Assembly (NCBI GenBank): GCA_964023275.1
Contig: OZ029920.1
Coordinates: 4,940,014-5,004,013 of the forward strand
Direction: 5' to 3'
Length of the DNA stretch: 64,000 nt
From: Norana najaformis
Lineage: Eukaryota > Annelida > Clitellata > Crassiclitellata > Hormogastridae
The notes below the pieces were generated by a model, which worked only from the letters and a program-made list of their open reading frames with translations, was not told the origin of the DNA and ran no database searches. Position numbers and translations under genes: made by a program. This document shows positions 10,835-21,689 of the stretch, piece by piece. The stretch's first letter is position 1. Each line of letters starts with the position of its first letter.

Positions 10835-11090
10835 TGAGATTACTGAACTATTCGCCAGATGGCGACAGTCTGTCCTTCACAGTGGAAAGTCAATGGTCGT
10901 CTTCTTATAATTGTACACTCCAAATATCATGAAGTTCTACTTAAAGCTAAGCGCAGGGCACTAGCTTATTCACGAGCGCTGCGTAAAGTCAGTGTAGTTG
11001 TCCAAAGATACCATGTCAAGAACCAAATCTGGTTGCCAGAAGACCAGAAGAGGAAGAAGCTGATAAGGTGAGTTGTGCTTCAGCTGAGAG
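10835..11090 (-). mobile_element. LINE 3'-end fragment, second subfamily, reverse
   Basis: Reverse complement of the 29240-29430 repeat: AAAGCTAAGCGCAGGGCACT, TATTCACGAGCGCTGCG and GGTTGCCAGAAGACCAGAAG. A 70-codon open frame across it is repeat-derived. Confidence 0.65.
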
Positions 11091-11569
11091 AAATGGGAAG
11101 GTCGTTTTCAATGTCGACCATGTTCAATGGCATTTTCGACTACCGATTTAAGAAACTTATTAAGTTTAGCAGATATCCGCGCATAAAACCAAAGCATATT
11201 ATTTACGTTATTTTTATCAAGACCTTAGGGCCTCCAAGGTAGGATAAGGTTGATGTGAACACCAACCGGCAGCCACAAGGTGTCGCCAAACGCTCGATAA
11301 CCCCAAAACACTGTATAGGAAATTGTGCGTAAACCTTGTAGGTTTTTATCATTATGAATGCCTTGTTAATTTCCAACCACACGGAAATCCACTGCAATAA
11401 ATCAGAAATTGAAACTGGACTGTAAAATAATGTCAACTTCAGTGATCCATGCAACCCTAAGATTTCTTGAAACACTATGGATGCTAATACTTCATATATT
11501 TAAACACCCTTAAATCACCCTAATCGACAATCTACATTCTTTAGCTTTGTCGAATTGCTAGATTTAGCT

Positions 11570-11810
11570 CCGCCACTGCCTCTAGTGGGGTAATGCCAGT
11601 CCCAAGCTTGGATAAAGATGTCGTTAAACTGGGGGACTGCTAATTGCTAGATTTAACCACCAGAACTTTAGATATGGGGTCGAAGTCATAAGACCTGGCA
11701 GCCACAAGATGTCACTAAGCCAAAAATATTGGAGCTTGTTTGGACACCTTTAAAATCATTTCTTTCAATATTATATAGTTTTCATTTTCGTTCAAACGTT
11801 ATGATATAAA
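11570..11810 (-). repeat. Composite core-repeat copies, reverse
   Basis: One copy at 11570-11640 (CCGCCACTGCCTCTAGTGGG through GATGTCGTTAAAC) and a second, diverged one at 11690-11770 (GACCTGGCAGCCACAAGATG, then GACACCTTTAAA). The 400 bases before it show no gene. Confidence 0.65.
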
Positions 11811-12039
11811 CGTCAATATATTTGGTAACGAAGTAGCCGATAAATTACTGTAGCTAAGAATCACTCAGCCTAGACCATATCAATTCGATTGACTATATCG
11901 AACTCTCAGAAGTTTCTCTAATGATAAACACATATATTATTGACAAATGGCAATTGGAATACACTAATGACCAGAGGGGACGATTCTATAAGGCTCTAAT
12001 TCCTACTGTAAGTACGGATATTAAGTATTTTAGACTATA

Positions 12040-12332
12040 ATCGGAAAAAAGAAGTTCAATTAACTCGTTTAAGATTGGGTCATGTGAATTTAAACAACAG
12101 ACTGTTTAGTCTTAAACTACATCCCACAGGACATTGCGATATGTGCAACGTTCAGGAAACAATTCCACATCTGCTACTACATTGTTGTAAAGAACAAATT
12201 GCAGAGAAACCTCGTGAAAAGTGTACTGCCAAAGGATTGGATGTTACTTTGAGGAACCTTTTGCGTAATGCTGGTTTGCGGAGTGAGGTGTATTACCTGA
12301 TAGAACGCATAAATAAAGGTCGCCTCTTATAG
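12040..12332 (+). mobile_element. Non-LTR retrotransposon C-terminal remnant (zinc-knuckle type)
   Basis: The open frame ending at 12332 reads LRLGHVNLNNRLF, then CDMCNVQETIPHLLLHC. The pattern C-x2-C-x(3)-ET-x2-H-x4-C after an RxGH motif is typical of the end of LINE ORF2 proteins with an RNase H-like tail. Only ~95 codons remain. It is a different clade from the L2-like copies nearby. Confidence 0.7.
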
Positions 12333-13500
12333 AAATTTAAAAAAAAACTATTAGTATAAGCTACACCATTTAGATGATAAATCTTTGATAGACACAGTAA
12401 ACCTTTGTAGGATGGTAAGCTGTTATTATCATTAATGGAAATTCTTGGATTGACATATGTCGACTACATTGTGTAAATGTTGTATATAATGTTACCAATT
12501 GGCATACATTATGTTTAACGAATGTGATCTTATTGCTTTTGTTGTTCTTTCACTTGTTGTATAGTCTACATCTTGTGACGATATATTGTTGTAATATACA
12601 GTAAGCCTATGTAGGATATCACTCTGTTGATATCAATAATGGAAATGTTACAGAAATGAAAAATTTAATATTGATTGCATGTATAAATATATAGTGTTAC
12701 CAAACAGGACATAGTATGTTTAATGAAAGAGGGCTTATTTCTTTCTGTGGTCTAAAATAATAATGGAAAAGTTATATTTTTGATACATGTAGGCCTATAA
12801 CTTACCTGCCCATGCCTCCCTTCGCTCAGCTACCCGTTGTCTCTTGGTAGTTGTACTGAAAGAAGAATTTGCTTGTGAGTCCTGCGCATCAAGGGTCGCT
12901 GGCGAACACAAGTCTCCTTTCAGGATATGGTGGCGAGCGGTGCTATTGATCAGAGGCTTTATCTTCGAGGGACTTTATGCCTTTAACAGCACGCGGGTTC
13001 GTGGATGGATCAGTCCGACCGTACAGAGACGTAACGACGATTACTTCTTTCACACGTATATTACAACTATGTACACCGTATATACAGCAAATTGAGCAAA
13101 ATCAGAGTCTCTCGATTCGCATCGGTCTATTAATCTAGCGTGGCTGTTTAAGAGATGCAATATTGTTTTATTTCTGCTCTCCAGACCTAACGCCTCTTTC
13201 GACCGTTGTTTAGCGAATGCCTTCTTCGCTTCGCACCCTTCCTTAACTTTCCCCTTCGTCTGTCAGTCATCCAACTTCTCCCTTTCGCCATCCGATCAGC
13301 GTCCCTCTGCTCCGCCTCTCTCTCTCATTCTCTCACTCTCCCTTTCTCTCGTTTACTTCTACCTGTCAACTACGGGCGTCCTATCCGCCTCTCGTTAATT
13401 ACATCCAACTGTTCCCCAGTGTTCCGTAGGAATTAATTACACAAATACATAAGCTAAATTATCCGACATAATACAGTCCACAATATGCATAAAGTTAAAA
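12333..13500. other. Intergenic, no gene recognised
   Basis: AT-rich sequence. Two stretches near 12400-12440 and 12595-12650 share a GTAGGATRKYAMKCTGTT-like motif and (A)ATAATGGAAATKYTT, suggesting a short duplicated segment. Pyrimidine-rich DNA at 13190-13400 has no supported coding signal. Confidence 0.5.
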
Positions 13501-13765
13501 CCTTCATTGTTTTTACAACTTTTCACTACAGTAGTCCCTCGCGTCCGCACTATGACTGTCCAGTCCAGGAGCTTTGCCTTTGTTGGCCCTTCCAGCTGGA
13601 ACTGCCTTCCTCTTGAACTGCGGCTTCAGTTACGTAGTCTCTCTCCTACCCAGTCTCGCAAACGCCTGAAATCCTTTTTGTTTGCTCAAGTCGGGAGCGC
13701 CACTGTTTCCTAAGTGGCGCTTTGTAAATGTTCGTTTACAATTACAATTACATACTATAATTCGT
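13500..13765 (+). mobile_element. L2-like LINE C-terminal remnant
   Basis: The forward frame reads SRSFAFVGPSSWNCLPLELR and RKRLKSFLF, the characteristic L2/CR1 C-terminus, followed by a 3' tail ending in ACAATTACAATTACA. 5'-truncated. Confidence 0.8.
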
Positions 13766-13989
13766 TGTACAGAGGCGGAGTCACACGTTTGTTTGGAGAG
13801 GTGCGCGAAATTGTATTGGAGGGAATGGATCACTTAGGGGACGTGACACCGTCTAGTCATGTTAAATTGTTGTAAATATACGTTGATACATAAGCCATAC
13901 ATAATTGAATATGTTACGTACTGTTCACGTTCTACTGATACAATATATCTGTTCAGTGAATATCAGTATGGAGCTACGGAGTAGTATGG

Positions 13990-14065
13990 AAGCTACGATT
14001 TATGTTATGTTATGTTATTTTATGTCATGTCATGTCGTGTTGTGTTATGTTATGTTATGTTTGTA
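13990..14065. repeat. (TGTTA)n-like simple repeat
   Basis: Degenerate TTATG/TGTTA pentanucleotide run of about 70 bp. Confidence 0.7.
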
Positions 14066-14217
14066 TACTGCATAAAATTCCTTCACATATACCTAGTTAG
14101 TATTGAAATTACAGTCCACTGATGTTACCTATTTGTGTAGTTTAAAGAGCAAGTGTGTTAACCAACTGAATAGTTTAATGTGCAGATTGTTTGTATGTGA
14201 AATTGCTAATTTGTTAT

Positions 14218-14520
14218 ATGACGTCAACGGCCTTTGATGCCATGAGATGTCGTTAAACTGAGGATTAATAATAAACGTTATGATACAGCTCTTGTAAAAA
14301 TGCGGCGGTTTAAGTCAACGGATCTGTCAGCCCAAAGATGTCACTAACATTCAATATTATATATCATGATCTTTTTAACACCTTTGATATCGTTTGTTAA
14401 ACGTTTATATAGGTATCATTTTTTCATTTAATCGCTGCTATAAAACAAAACGATGCTAATTAAAGCCAATTGGGTTAACGGCCATGACGGCCATACGATG
14501 ACGTTAAAATGCAGGATACT
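14218..14520 (-). repeat. Composite core-repeat cluster, reverse
   Basis: Reverse copies at about 14220-14262 (GACGTCAACGGCCTTTGATG), 14310-14345 and 14475-14512 (GGTTAACGGCCATGACGGCC), with GATATCGTTTGTTAAACG and related phrases between them. Confidence 0.65.
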
Positions 14521-14726
14521 GAATGGGCACAATTAGTGTCTGCTCTGCCTGATCTGTTTTTCTGTTTTTCGGAGCCTACGTTGCTCGATTGCCATTGGAT
14601 GCTAATAATAAATAATGACCTGATAATTTCTATAGCGCCATTGTCATAATGCGTAAAGCATAAGTCGATGGTCGCTACTTGCTAAATCGCATGCTAGACA
14701 AATTCCAGGGTGAGTCCGGTCAAAAA

Positions 14727-14845
14727 CAGTGGCAGCTCCAGGATTGTTTGCGTGTGGGGGTTGGGCAAGAGCATTTCCCGAGGGGTGCTGCATCGCAAGG
14801 GTCTCGTCAGAGGGGCTTCCGCATATTAACCAGGAGAGACTCAGC
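14727..14845 (+). mobile_element. MITE-like element, truncated copy
   Basis: Starts CAGTGGCAGCTCCAGGATTG and continues with AAGAGCATTTCCCGAGGGG. Matches the left part of the element at 30105-30253; the right inverted end is missing. Confidence 0.65.
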
Positions 14846-15559
14846 AGGCAAACGACGGACATAATTTTGGATTGCCGAACTTTGACACATTGCTCCATAG
14901 AAGAACCTTAATCGTTCGCTGTCTATATAAAAAGAGAAAACTGTAACTTTTTCAGTAGATCAATATGTATGTTCTGCTAGATCTTCCCTTCCCAAAAGTT
15001 GCTGCTCTGTATTCTGTAACTACAGCTATTTTATTAAGTAAAGTAAGTAAGACATTTGTTAACACGCCATATGTCCATCGGCTGAGCGAGGAATAGTAGG
15101 CGTGGATGAGTCACAGCGCTCAGACAATAAAAGCAAGACGGTACAAATAAGTCTTAAGCCGCTTTACGAAGTTGTCTAATGAGATGTTGTTGTGAGTAAT
15201 GTAAAAAGGGAGACTGTTAAGTTGTCATTTAGACCCTATTTTACATTGTTCATGACCTTTATTATTTTGCAAAGCGTGCATTGTTGTTGTAAAGTGTGGT
15301 CGTTTGACTCATGCTAATAAAAGAATACATACTTACTTACTTACTTACTTAAGCCGTCCCTCACTTCTATAGCTAAATCCGTCACTAATCAAAAGCCAAG
15401 ACGGGAATCCAGAAAGCAATGAGATTTTAGTCCACATCTAAAGACTGGATGAGAGAAAACTGCTACGTCTTCTAGGAGTTTCTAAAGGCGCCACCTAATT
15501 TTTAGGGCGCATCTGATATATAAATTAAAGTTAACAGCCCTGTACCCATAAGATGTTGG

Positions 15560-15835
15560 CGAGCACGTGATTCTTTTCCAAAAATCTTATCCTGATTCTT
15601 CCTCTTCCCCTTATCTCTCTTCTCGCTCCAATCTCAAACACCATCCACCGTAGCCCTCCGACTGTCTGACTGCATGACTCCTGGATCTTAACCTGGAACC
15701 GAACCCTTTTACCTATCGATTTTGTTTTGACTAAGCGCCTGTGAATAAGCTGGTTCCCGCGACTTAGCTTTCGTTGGGCGCTGTAGAAATCTCGAGATTA
15801 CGATCACAATTACGATTATGATTCTTGTATTATAC
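15560..15835 (+). mobile_element. L2-like LINE 3' end (ATTACG-tail family)
   Basis: CTTTTCCAAAAATCTTATCC, then CCATCCACCGTAGCC, TTTTGACTAAGCGCCTGTGA and a terminal CACAATTACGATTATGATT run. Just upstream, 15250-15355 ends in AATACATACTTACTTACTTA, possibly the tail of another element. Confidence 0.8.
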
Positions 15836-15939
15836 AGATTGTTGGCTAAATTGTATTCCTTGTGTTACTTAAAATAAACCTTACTTTTCGGCGTTAATAG
15901 GTCTGATCAACATGAGCGGACTGAATCAGTTAAGTTTAT

Positions 15940-16260
15940 GGATGCAAAGGTCATTTAAGGTCGCCGTCAACGGTTTTGGCAGCCAGAAGATGTCGCTACA
16001 CGCTTTGCTTTAAATAAGCGTTTTAGTTAAATATTTGCAACTCTTGATACCACATCTAACATTGCACGTCACATGCAGACACCTTTAAATCACCGTTCCG
16101 AGGTTGTAATAGAGCCCTACAGTTCTCATTTACGTCTAAACGATAAAGTAAACTCCGTCACTGCCTTGTTTGGGGGTAGTGCCAGTCCCACGCCTGGAAA
16201 AAGGAGGAGGGCGACGGCAACGGCCTTTGATGCCATAAGACGTCCCTAGTTTCCCCGACC
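15940..16260 (-). repeat. Composite core-repeat cluster, reverse
   Basis: Copies at 15955-16000 (GCCGTCAACGGTTTTGGCAG, AAGATGTCG) and 16150-16245 (ACTCCGTCACTGCCTTGTTT to CATAAGACGTCCC) with a TTTAAATCACCGTTCCGAGG phrase between them. Confidence 0.65.
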
Positions 16261-16499
16261 TGCAGTTTCACTTGAAGTTACCATCGAAAGATGTATTTAT
16301 AACTGCATTTGTTACTGTCCTCCTTCCGAAGCTCAGAAGATCATACACGACCATACAGGGGCTCTCATGCTGGAAGCGCCTCTGAGTAGTTTGTTTCTGT
16401 GAGAAGTGTTATATAAGTTATCAAATACAATACATTACAATACGATAGAGCATCGATGTCACTGAGCAACTGTGCGTGAAGACTAGCTCGAAGTCCTTA

Positions 16500-16590
16500 C
16501 ATAATAAACAACTCGGAAGAGGGTCGAAGCCGCACACTGTGGGTTACAAGCCGAGCGCTCTAACCAATCGGCTACTGTGCCTTGTATATT
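16500..16590 (-). repeat. tRNA-headed SINE (Thr-like head), reverse
   Basis: On the minus strand it reads GTAGCCGATTGGTTAGAGCG and CTCGGCTTGTAACCC, a tRNA-Thr(UGU)-like 5' half. The T arm is degenerate (GCGGCTTCGACCC). Relatives are at 45420-45540 (forward) and 60050-60235 (reverse). Confidence 0.7.
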
Positions 16591-16675
16591 ATAACGGCTT
16601 AGATTAGATTTGGTCAGATATGATAAGATAGAGTAAGATTAGTCGACGTACAAAATGAATATGTATAGACCGGAT

Positions 16676-17000
16676 GGTAATCGTAATCGTAAACTCGAGA
16701 TATCTACAGCGCCCAACCAAAGGCTAAGTCGCGGGAACCAGCTTATTCACAGGCGCTAAGTCAAAGCAAAATCGATAGGCAGGCAAAACGATTCGATTCC
16801 AGGTCAAGATGCAAGACTCAGGTAGATAGTCAGACGGCTACGGTGAGTGGTGTTTGGAATTCGGATCTGCAGGATAGATAATGGGAAAACGAGGAATCAG
16901 AATAGGATCTGCGGAAGAGGAGTGTTTTCAGTGTTGGTTTTAAGACCTGCGCAGAGATTGCAAGGGTTGAAGTGATGTATGTAAGTCAATTTAAAAAGAA
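16676..17000 (-). mobile_element. L2-like LINE 3' end, reverse
   Basis: Begins GTAATCGTAATCGTAAACTC, then AAGTCGCGGGAACCAGCTTA and CAAGATGCAAGACTCAGG. It extends into the reverse complement of the ORF2 C-terminus near 16900-16980. It ends about 560 bp before the helicase start codon, so it may lie in the 5' region of that gene. Confidence 0.8.
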
Positions 17001-17559
17001 TCGTATAATGAATCTATTGGCCACTGCTTGTCCTGCTGCCTTAAACTTTAAAAGCGCACAACGTGGCGTTGGCTGCAGTGAAGGCTGTAAATAAGGTCGA
17101 TCAATACGTTCAAGGCTGTCACCATGGCTTTCACAACCACTGATGATGAACACGCTTTGTTATCGATCCTTACTAATGCTGTTCAATAGAAGTGTCCTGA
17201 AGCCAGTCGACTGCTAGATTTACGTGAAAATACCTGGATAGCTTTATACGTATTTTTCGTTTTTTATATTCAGTACAAACACCTGACAGTGAATTGAACG
17301 ACGTCAATAAACGGTTTTGCCACTTGACTTGCAATATTCAACGTCAATGCGGACGTTACACGTAGGCCTACTGGGCACACTCTCTAAGTCATCCAGTCGC
17401 CTGAACGAAACTATTCGCCAGTTTGGATAGAAATCAGGCTTCAAGTAACACGATTATCAATGTCGACATGGATCAAGAATTCAAGAACTGGAGAACCCAA
17501 GATCTGATAGCCATTTTAGAGATATTACATGTTGGCAATTAATTATTACCAATGTCAAC

Positions 17560-20500
17560 ATGGACCACGGATTATTCGCCACAACATATCCAGAAGATCG
17601 TCTGCGAGTTCTTCCAAAAGGCGAAACAACAAAACCCTTAAGATGTAAAGCGAGACCTTCATCAGTCAAGCTTTATTCCGAGTTGTTGCGACAATTCGAT
17701 TATATCACATTGGCTTGTGATATCTGTATGCGCATTGATAAAAACAGAAGCACTCTGAGAGCTAGTGTTACACGAAATCTTCATAAATGTCAGAGGACTC
17801 ATTTAGTCCTATTTGCTAAGGCAAACGATGAATTTGGAATAGTCATACGCTCACGGGGCGCAAAGTTCAATCCAACCGAAAGTTCCTCGATGTGTGAGTA
17901 CGTGTCGAATGGAATGAAGTGTTTTTCGAAAGAAAAGTGTCGCTATCCTCACAGTTTGTTAGAGAGTAAACTGTGGGCGAGAGATTTTACACACGAAATA
18001 AGCATTTCACGCTTCATGCAAGACTTAGATAGTTCATCTCTAAGATCGCAGCATCTTGTCACTAAGGTGACCGATAAGTTTTCTGGCGAATTTCTACTTT
18101 TATGCAAGGCTTGTTTCAAGAAAGACGGAAGCGGTGAAATATGCAGGAAGTCCCGCCACTTACCGCAGTGCAGACAAGGTCACGGATGGACTGACAACGA
18201 AGTTTTTGTGTTTCAAAGAGTCACGGGTAAGTTGACTGTTTTTGGCGATGCTGATTCAGAGGATGAAGAAATTGAGGACAGTGTTTCGCGTATTTTGGAC
18301 TACGGATTGACCTTCGAAGACATAGTTGAAGAAGGAAGGAAAATGAAACAACGGACTCTGGCTGCAAGGAAGACTAGGGAAATAATACAATGCTCTGACA
18401 GCTTCCTCGAAGATTTCGATTTGCCAGGTAAAACTTACCGTGGCTTGAGTAGTGATGAAATATTCGACAACTATTTCAACGACCTGTTAGACCCCGCCGC
18501 ATTTGGCGAAGATACTGGCGACAGTGAAGCGCCTGATTATTTAGACAACGAATCGAGACCTATGCCGAAGCGGAGGCCGTACTACACACTGCTTGCAACC
18601 TATGATTTACTGGACCCTGAGAATTACAGACAAGGCACAATTCACTTGCAAGGTCGCTTTGACGCAGTCTGCGAAGTGGGGACTGAAGCTGATGTAATTT
18701 CTATTCAGCTTAAGGGAAGAGCGAACTGCGGACCTGCTTTCGACGGAGACAAAGTCTGTATCGAACTAGTAAGGACAAGAGATAGAGATGACGACAAGCA
18801 AATTACTAGAGGAAAGGTTGTGGACATTCGGGAAAGGAGAATCAATCGCTGTGCAAGGGTCTTTGTATGCACTGTCGATAGAAACCAAAGCAACTTGATG
18901 ACGCCCCTGTGCGGAAGTGTGCCCAAGATCCAGGTCATAGATACGGCACTGGAAAAAGCATACGGACGAGAAAAGAAAAACTATGTCGATGTTTATAGAA
19001 TGGAAAATGGAATAATCACCTGGATGGGAAGAACCGATTTGAAGCGCAAAGATCAAGAACATAAATTGTTTGCTGTAAAATATTTGAAATGGTATCACTG
19101 GTGCCCCTTTCCACTCGGATACGTCTGCAAAGTCCTTCCGATCAATAAAGATTTCGATGTAAATCAGAATGTTATAAATCTTTTGCATCAAATAAATATG
19201 AGTGAAATGACAGAGGTCGATCCTTACATCGGCGAATACGTGGAGTACGTAGGCAGTTATTACGAAAGAGCTTCTATTGATGATGAACGAGAAAATTTAG
19301 AATACCTTGTTACCTTTTCTATTGATCCCGGGTTGTGCAGATGTGTTGACGATGCATTTTCTATCGAAAAAGTCAATGCTGATTTGTTCCAGGTGTGGGT
19401 TCACATTTCTGATGTCAGCCATCTTGTTGAGAAAGGTGAAGACATTGACATTGAAGCACAAGCAAAAGGTCGGACGTTCTGTTCGGCGAATAGGTCTAAG
19501 ACAAGCTTCATGTTGCCAAATACACTTGCCACTGACGTTTTAAGTCTTAAGGAGGGCAAACGTCGATTAGCCATCAGCGTTTACTTTGTGATGGACTCTC
19601 GCGGAAGGCTTCAGGAAAAGCCAAGGATCATGAAGTCAGTTGTAGTTAATAAAAGACAGCTGACTTACAGAGAAGCACAGGATAATATTAAACGATACAG
19701 ATGTGTCAACCATTGTGAAGAAATGAACGAAATAGATCAACGAATCATGCACTTGCACAAATTAGCACAAAACCTCCGTGCAAGTAGACTGAATAATGCA
19801 CAACATTACTATCCGTGTAGGAGCCTAGACGATAACAACAATCCATCTGCAGACGGACAGTGTCACGATGCTCACAGGCTAGTCGAAGAATTTATGATAC
19901 TAACAAACCGAAAAATCGCTGACTTCTTGCTGCGCAATTCTTCTGCAGATCTTATTCCTTTACGACAGCAAAAGAAGCCGCAGTCGGCCAAACTGAACAG
20001 GTGGGTCCAACGACACGGGGTTATGAGAAGTCTCTCGTCCTACTTTGATCAATTTCCCACAGTTGATGAACTTCAGAACATCTCTTCGTCCATAGAGAGC
20101 ATCGCCTTGCTCCAATCCTCCTGGACGGCACTTCAGGACGCTCTTAAGGCAGGAGATGCTGAAAAGGTTCGAGTAGTCATTGGTTCCGAACAACGTCATC
20201 CAAACCACTGTTTATCGATCACTGACTGGTGGAACATTCAAGAGCCAGTCATTTTTTCAACCTCCACAGACAACCAGCAACACTTCAGCCTTCATGTTCC
20301 GCACTATGTTCAATTTACTTCACCAATACGCAGGTACATGGATATTGTTGCACACCGTCTCGTTACAGATGTCATCAGAAATGGAGACATATACATATAC
20401 ACATCCGACGAAATTCAGGCGATTTGCGAAAAAGCAAATCGACAAACCAAAATGTCCAAATCGTATAAGCAGTCGTGCGAGTTATTGCTTATAGCCGACA

Positions 20501-21689
20501 GGCTGAAGGTCCCTCAGTTCCTGCCGTGTTTTGTCAAGAAGTTGACTCCGTTTGCTGTCTTACTAGAAGTTCCGTACTTGATCAAGACGGAAATGAATGA
20601 GTTGACCATCAGCTACAGCGAACTAGGAGTTAATAGTCTGGAGGATCACAGTCCACAGGACGCTGGTTCCATTGACTACTCACAAGTGACGTTAGTTTGG
20701 AGAAAGCGATTTTTTGACAAGTTTGGTCACCGCACGATCAATGCCAGGGAAGCGGCACAAACTGAGCACCCGTATCGATTAAACCCGGAACAACATGGGC
20801 AGAGAATATCAACAAGAGACTGGCAATTGATTCAAGGAGCAATTGTAAGCAAACAGACAGATGAAGGCTTTATAGAGGAAATAAAAGACATCATCGAAAT
20901 AATCGAACGGAAGAATGAAATCTTTATAGCCAATGACACGGGTATTGACTTTGTTACAGATGTTACTTCAGAGATGAAGAAGGGAAAGATGCTAGTAAAT
21001 CATTACGTCAGCTTCTGTCTGACTTTGAAGACTGGATCTATTCTTCCCGTGCAGTTCGTCGGAGAAGTAGGAAATGCTTTACTCCAACCCGAAATCAAGA
21101 TGGTCAATCTTACCAGTTGTAAAGACGTCTGCGTAGAACACAGGAAGAACCCTTTAAAATGCTTTCCAAATTCTTCAGTACCAAGGCCAACCAGCCGTCA
21201 TTACCGCGACCCTCTTGAATACATCGAAGCCTGGAGTCCAATTTTGGATTTAGAGTCAGTAACTAGTGCAGTAACTGATGGAGAATCCATTCTATGCAGT
21301 AACGTTCCCGTTAGCTTCAGAAGCTTGAAAAGCTTCAAAATAGACGACAGGAAATGCGGAGAACTGTTTGGCAATTTGATGTTGCCGCTTAGTTTCTGTA
21401 CCCAGCGACAAATCAAAATCTCACGAGATTGCAAAGAGGCGGACTTTATGCACGACTACCTCTGCATAAGAAGTGAAGGAACTGCCGACCACGACCACTT
21501 TAGTGAATTCAAACGCAACGTCTGGACGTGTCACGCAGTTACCGTCAGTGCCTACAACATAAGCGATCAGGACGTTGTAACTCTACGCTTCAAAGTGACG
21601 AGCTACTCAGCTGAACCTCCAGGCAAACTCTGCGACGGGAAGGAACATCCTTGCGCGGTGGAACTGCTCTACCGCACATTGCCGAACAA
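17560..21689 (+). CDS. Exon 1 of HELZ2-like gene: CCCH finger and RNB domain
   Basis: A single 4.1-kb exon encoding residues 1-1376 plus two bases. The RNB signature reads IDPGLCRCVDDAF at 588-600, then VWVHISDVSHLVEKGEDID, MLPNTLATDVLSLKEGKRRL and, near the domain end, FTSPIRRYMDIVAHR. In RNase II-type enzymes four aspartates bind the metal (pattern D-x5-D-x-D-D). Here the second is Cys595, while D589, D597 and D598 remain. The exon ends at AA|GTAAGC; the in-frame stop just beyond (21691-21693) is intronic in this model. The region after RNB has the ELLYRTLPNK end expected before the helicase. Confidence 0.88.
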
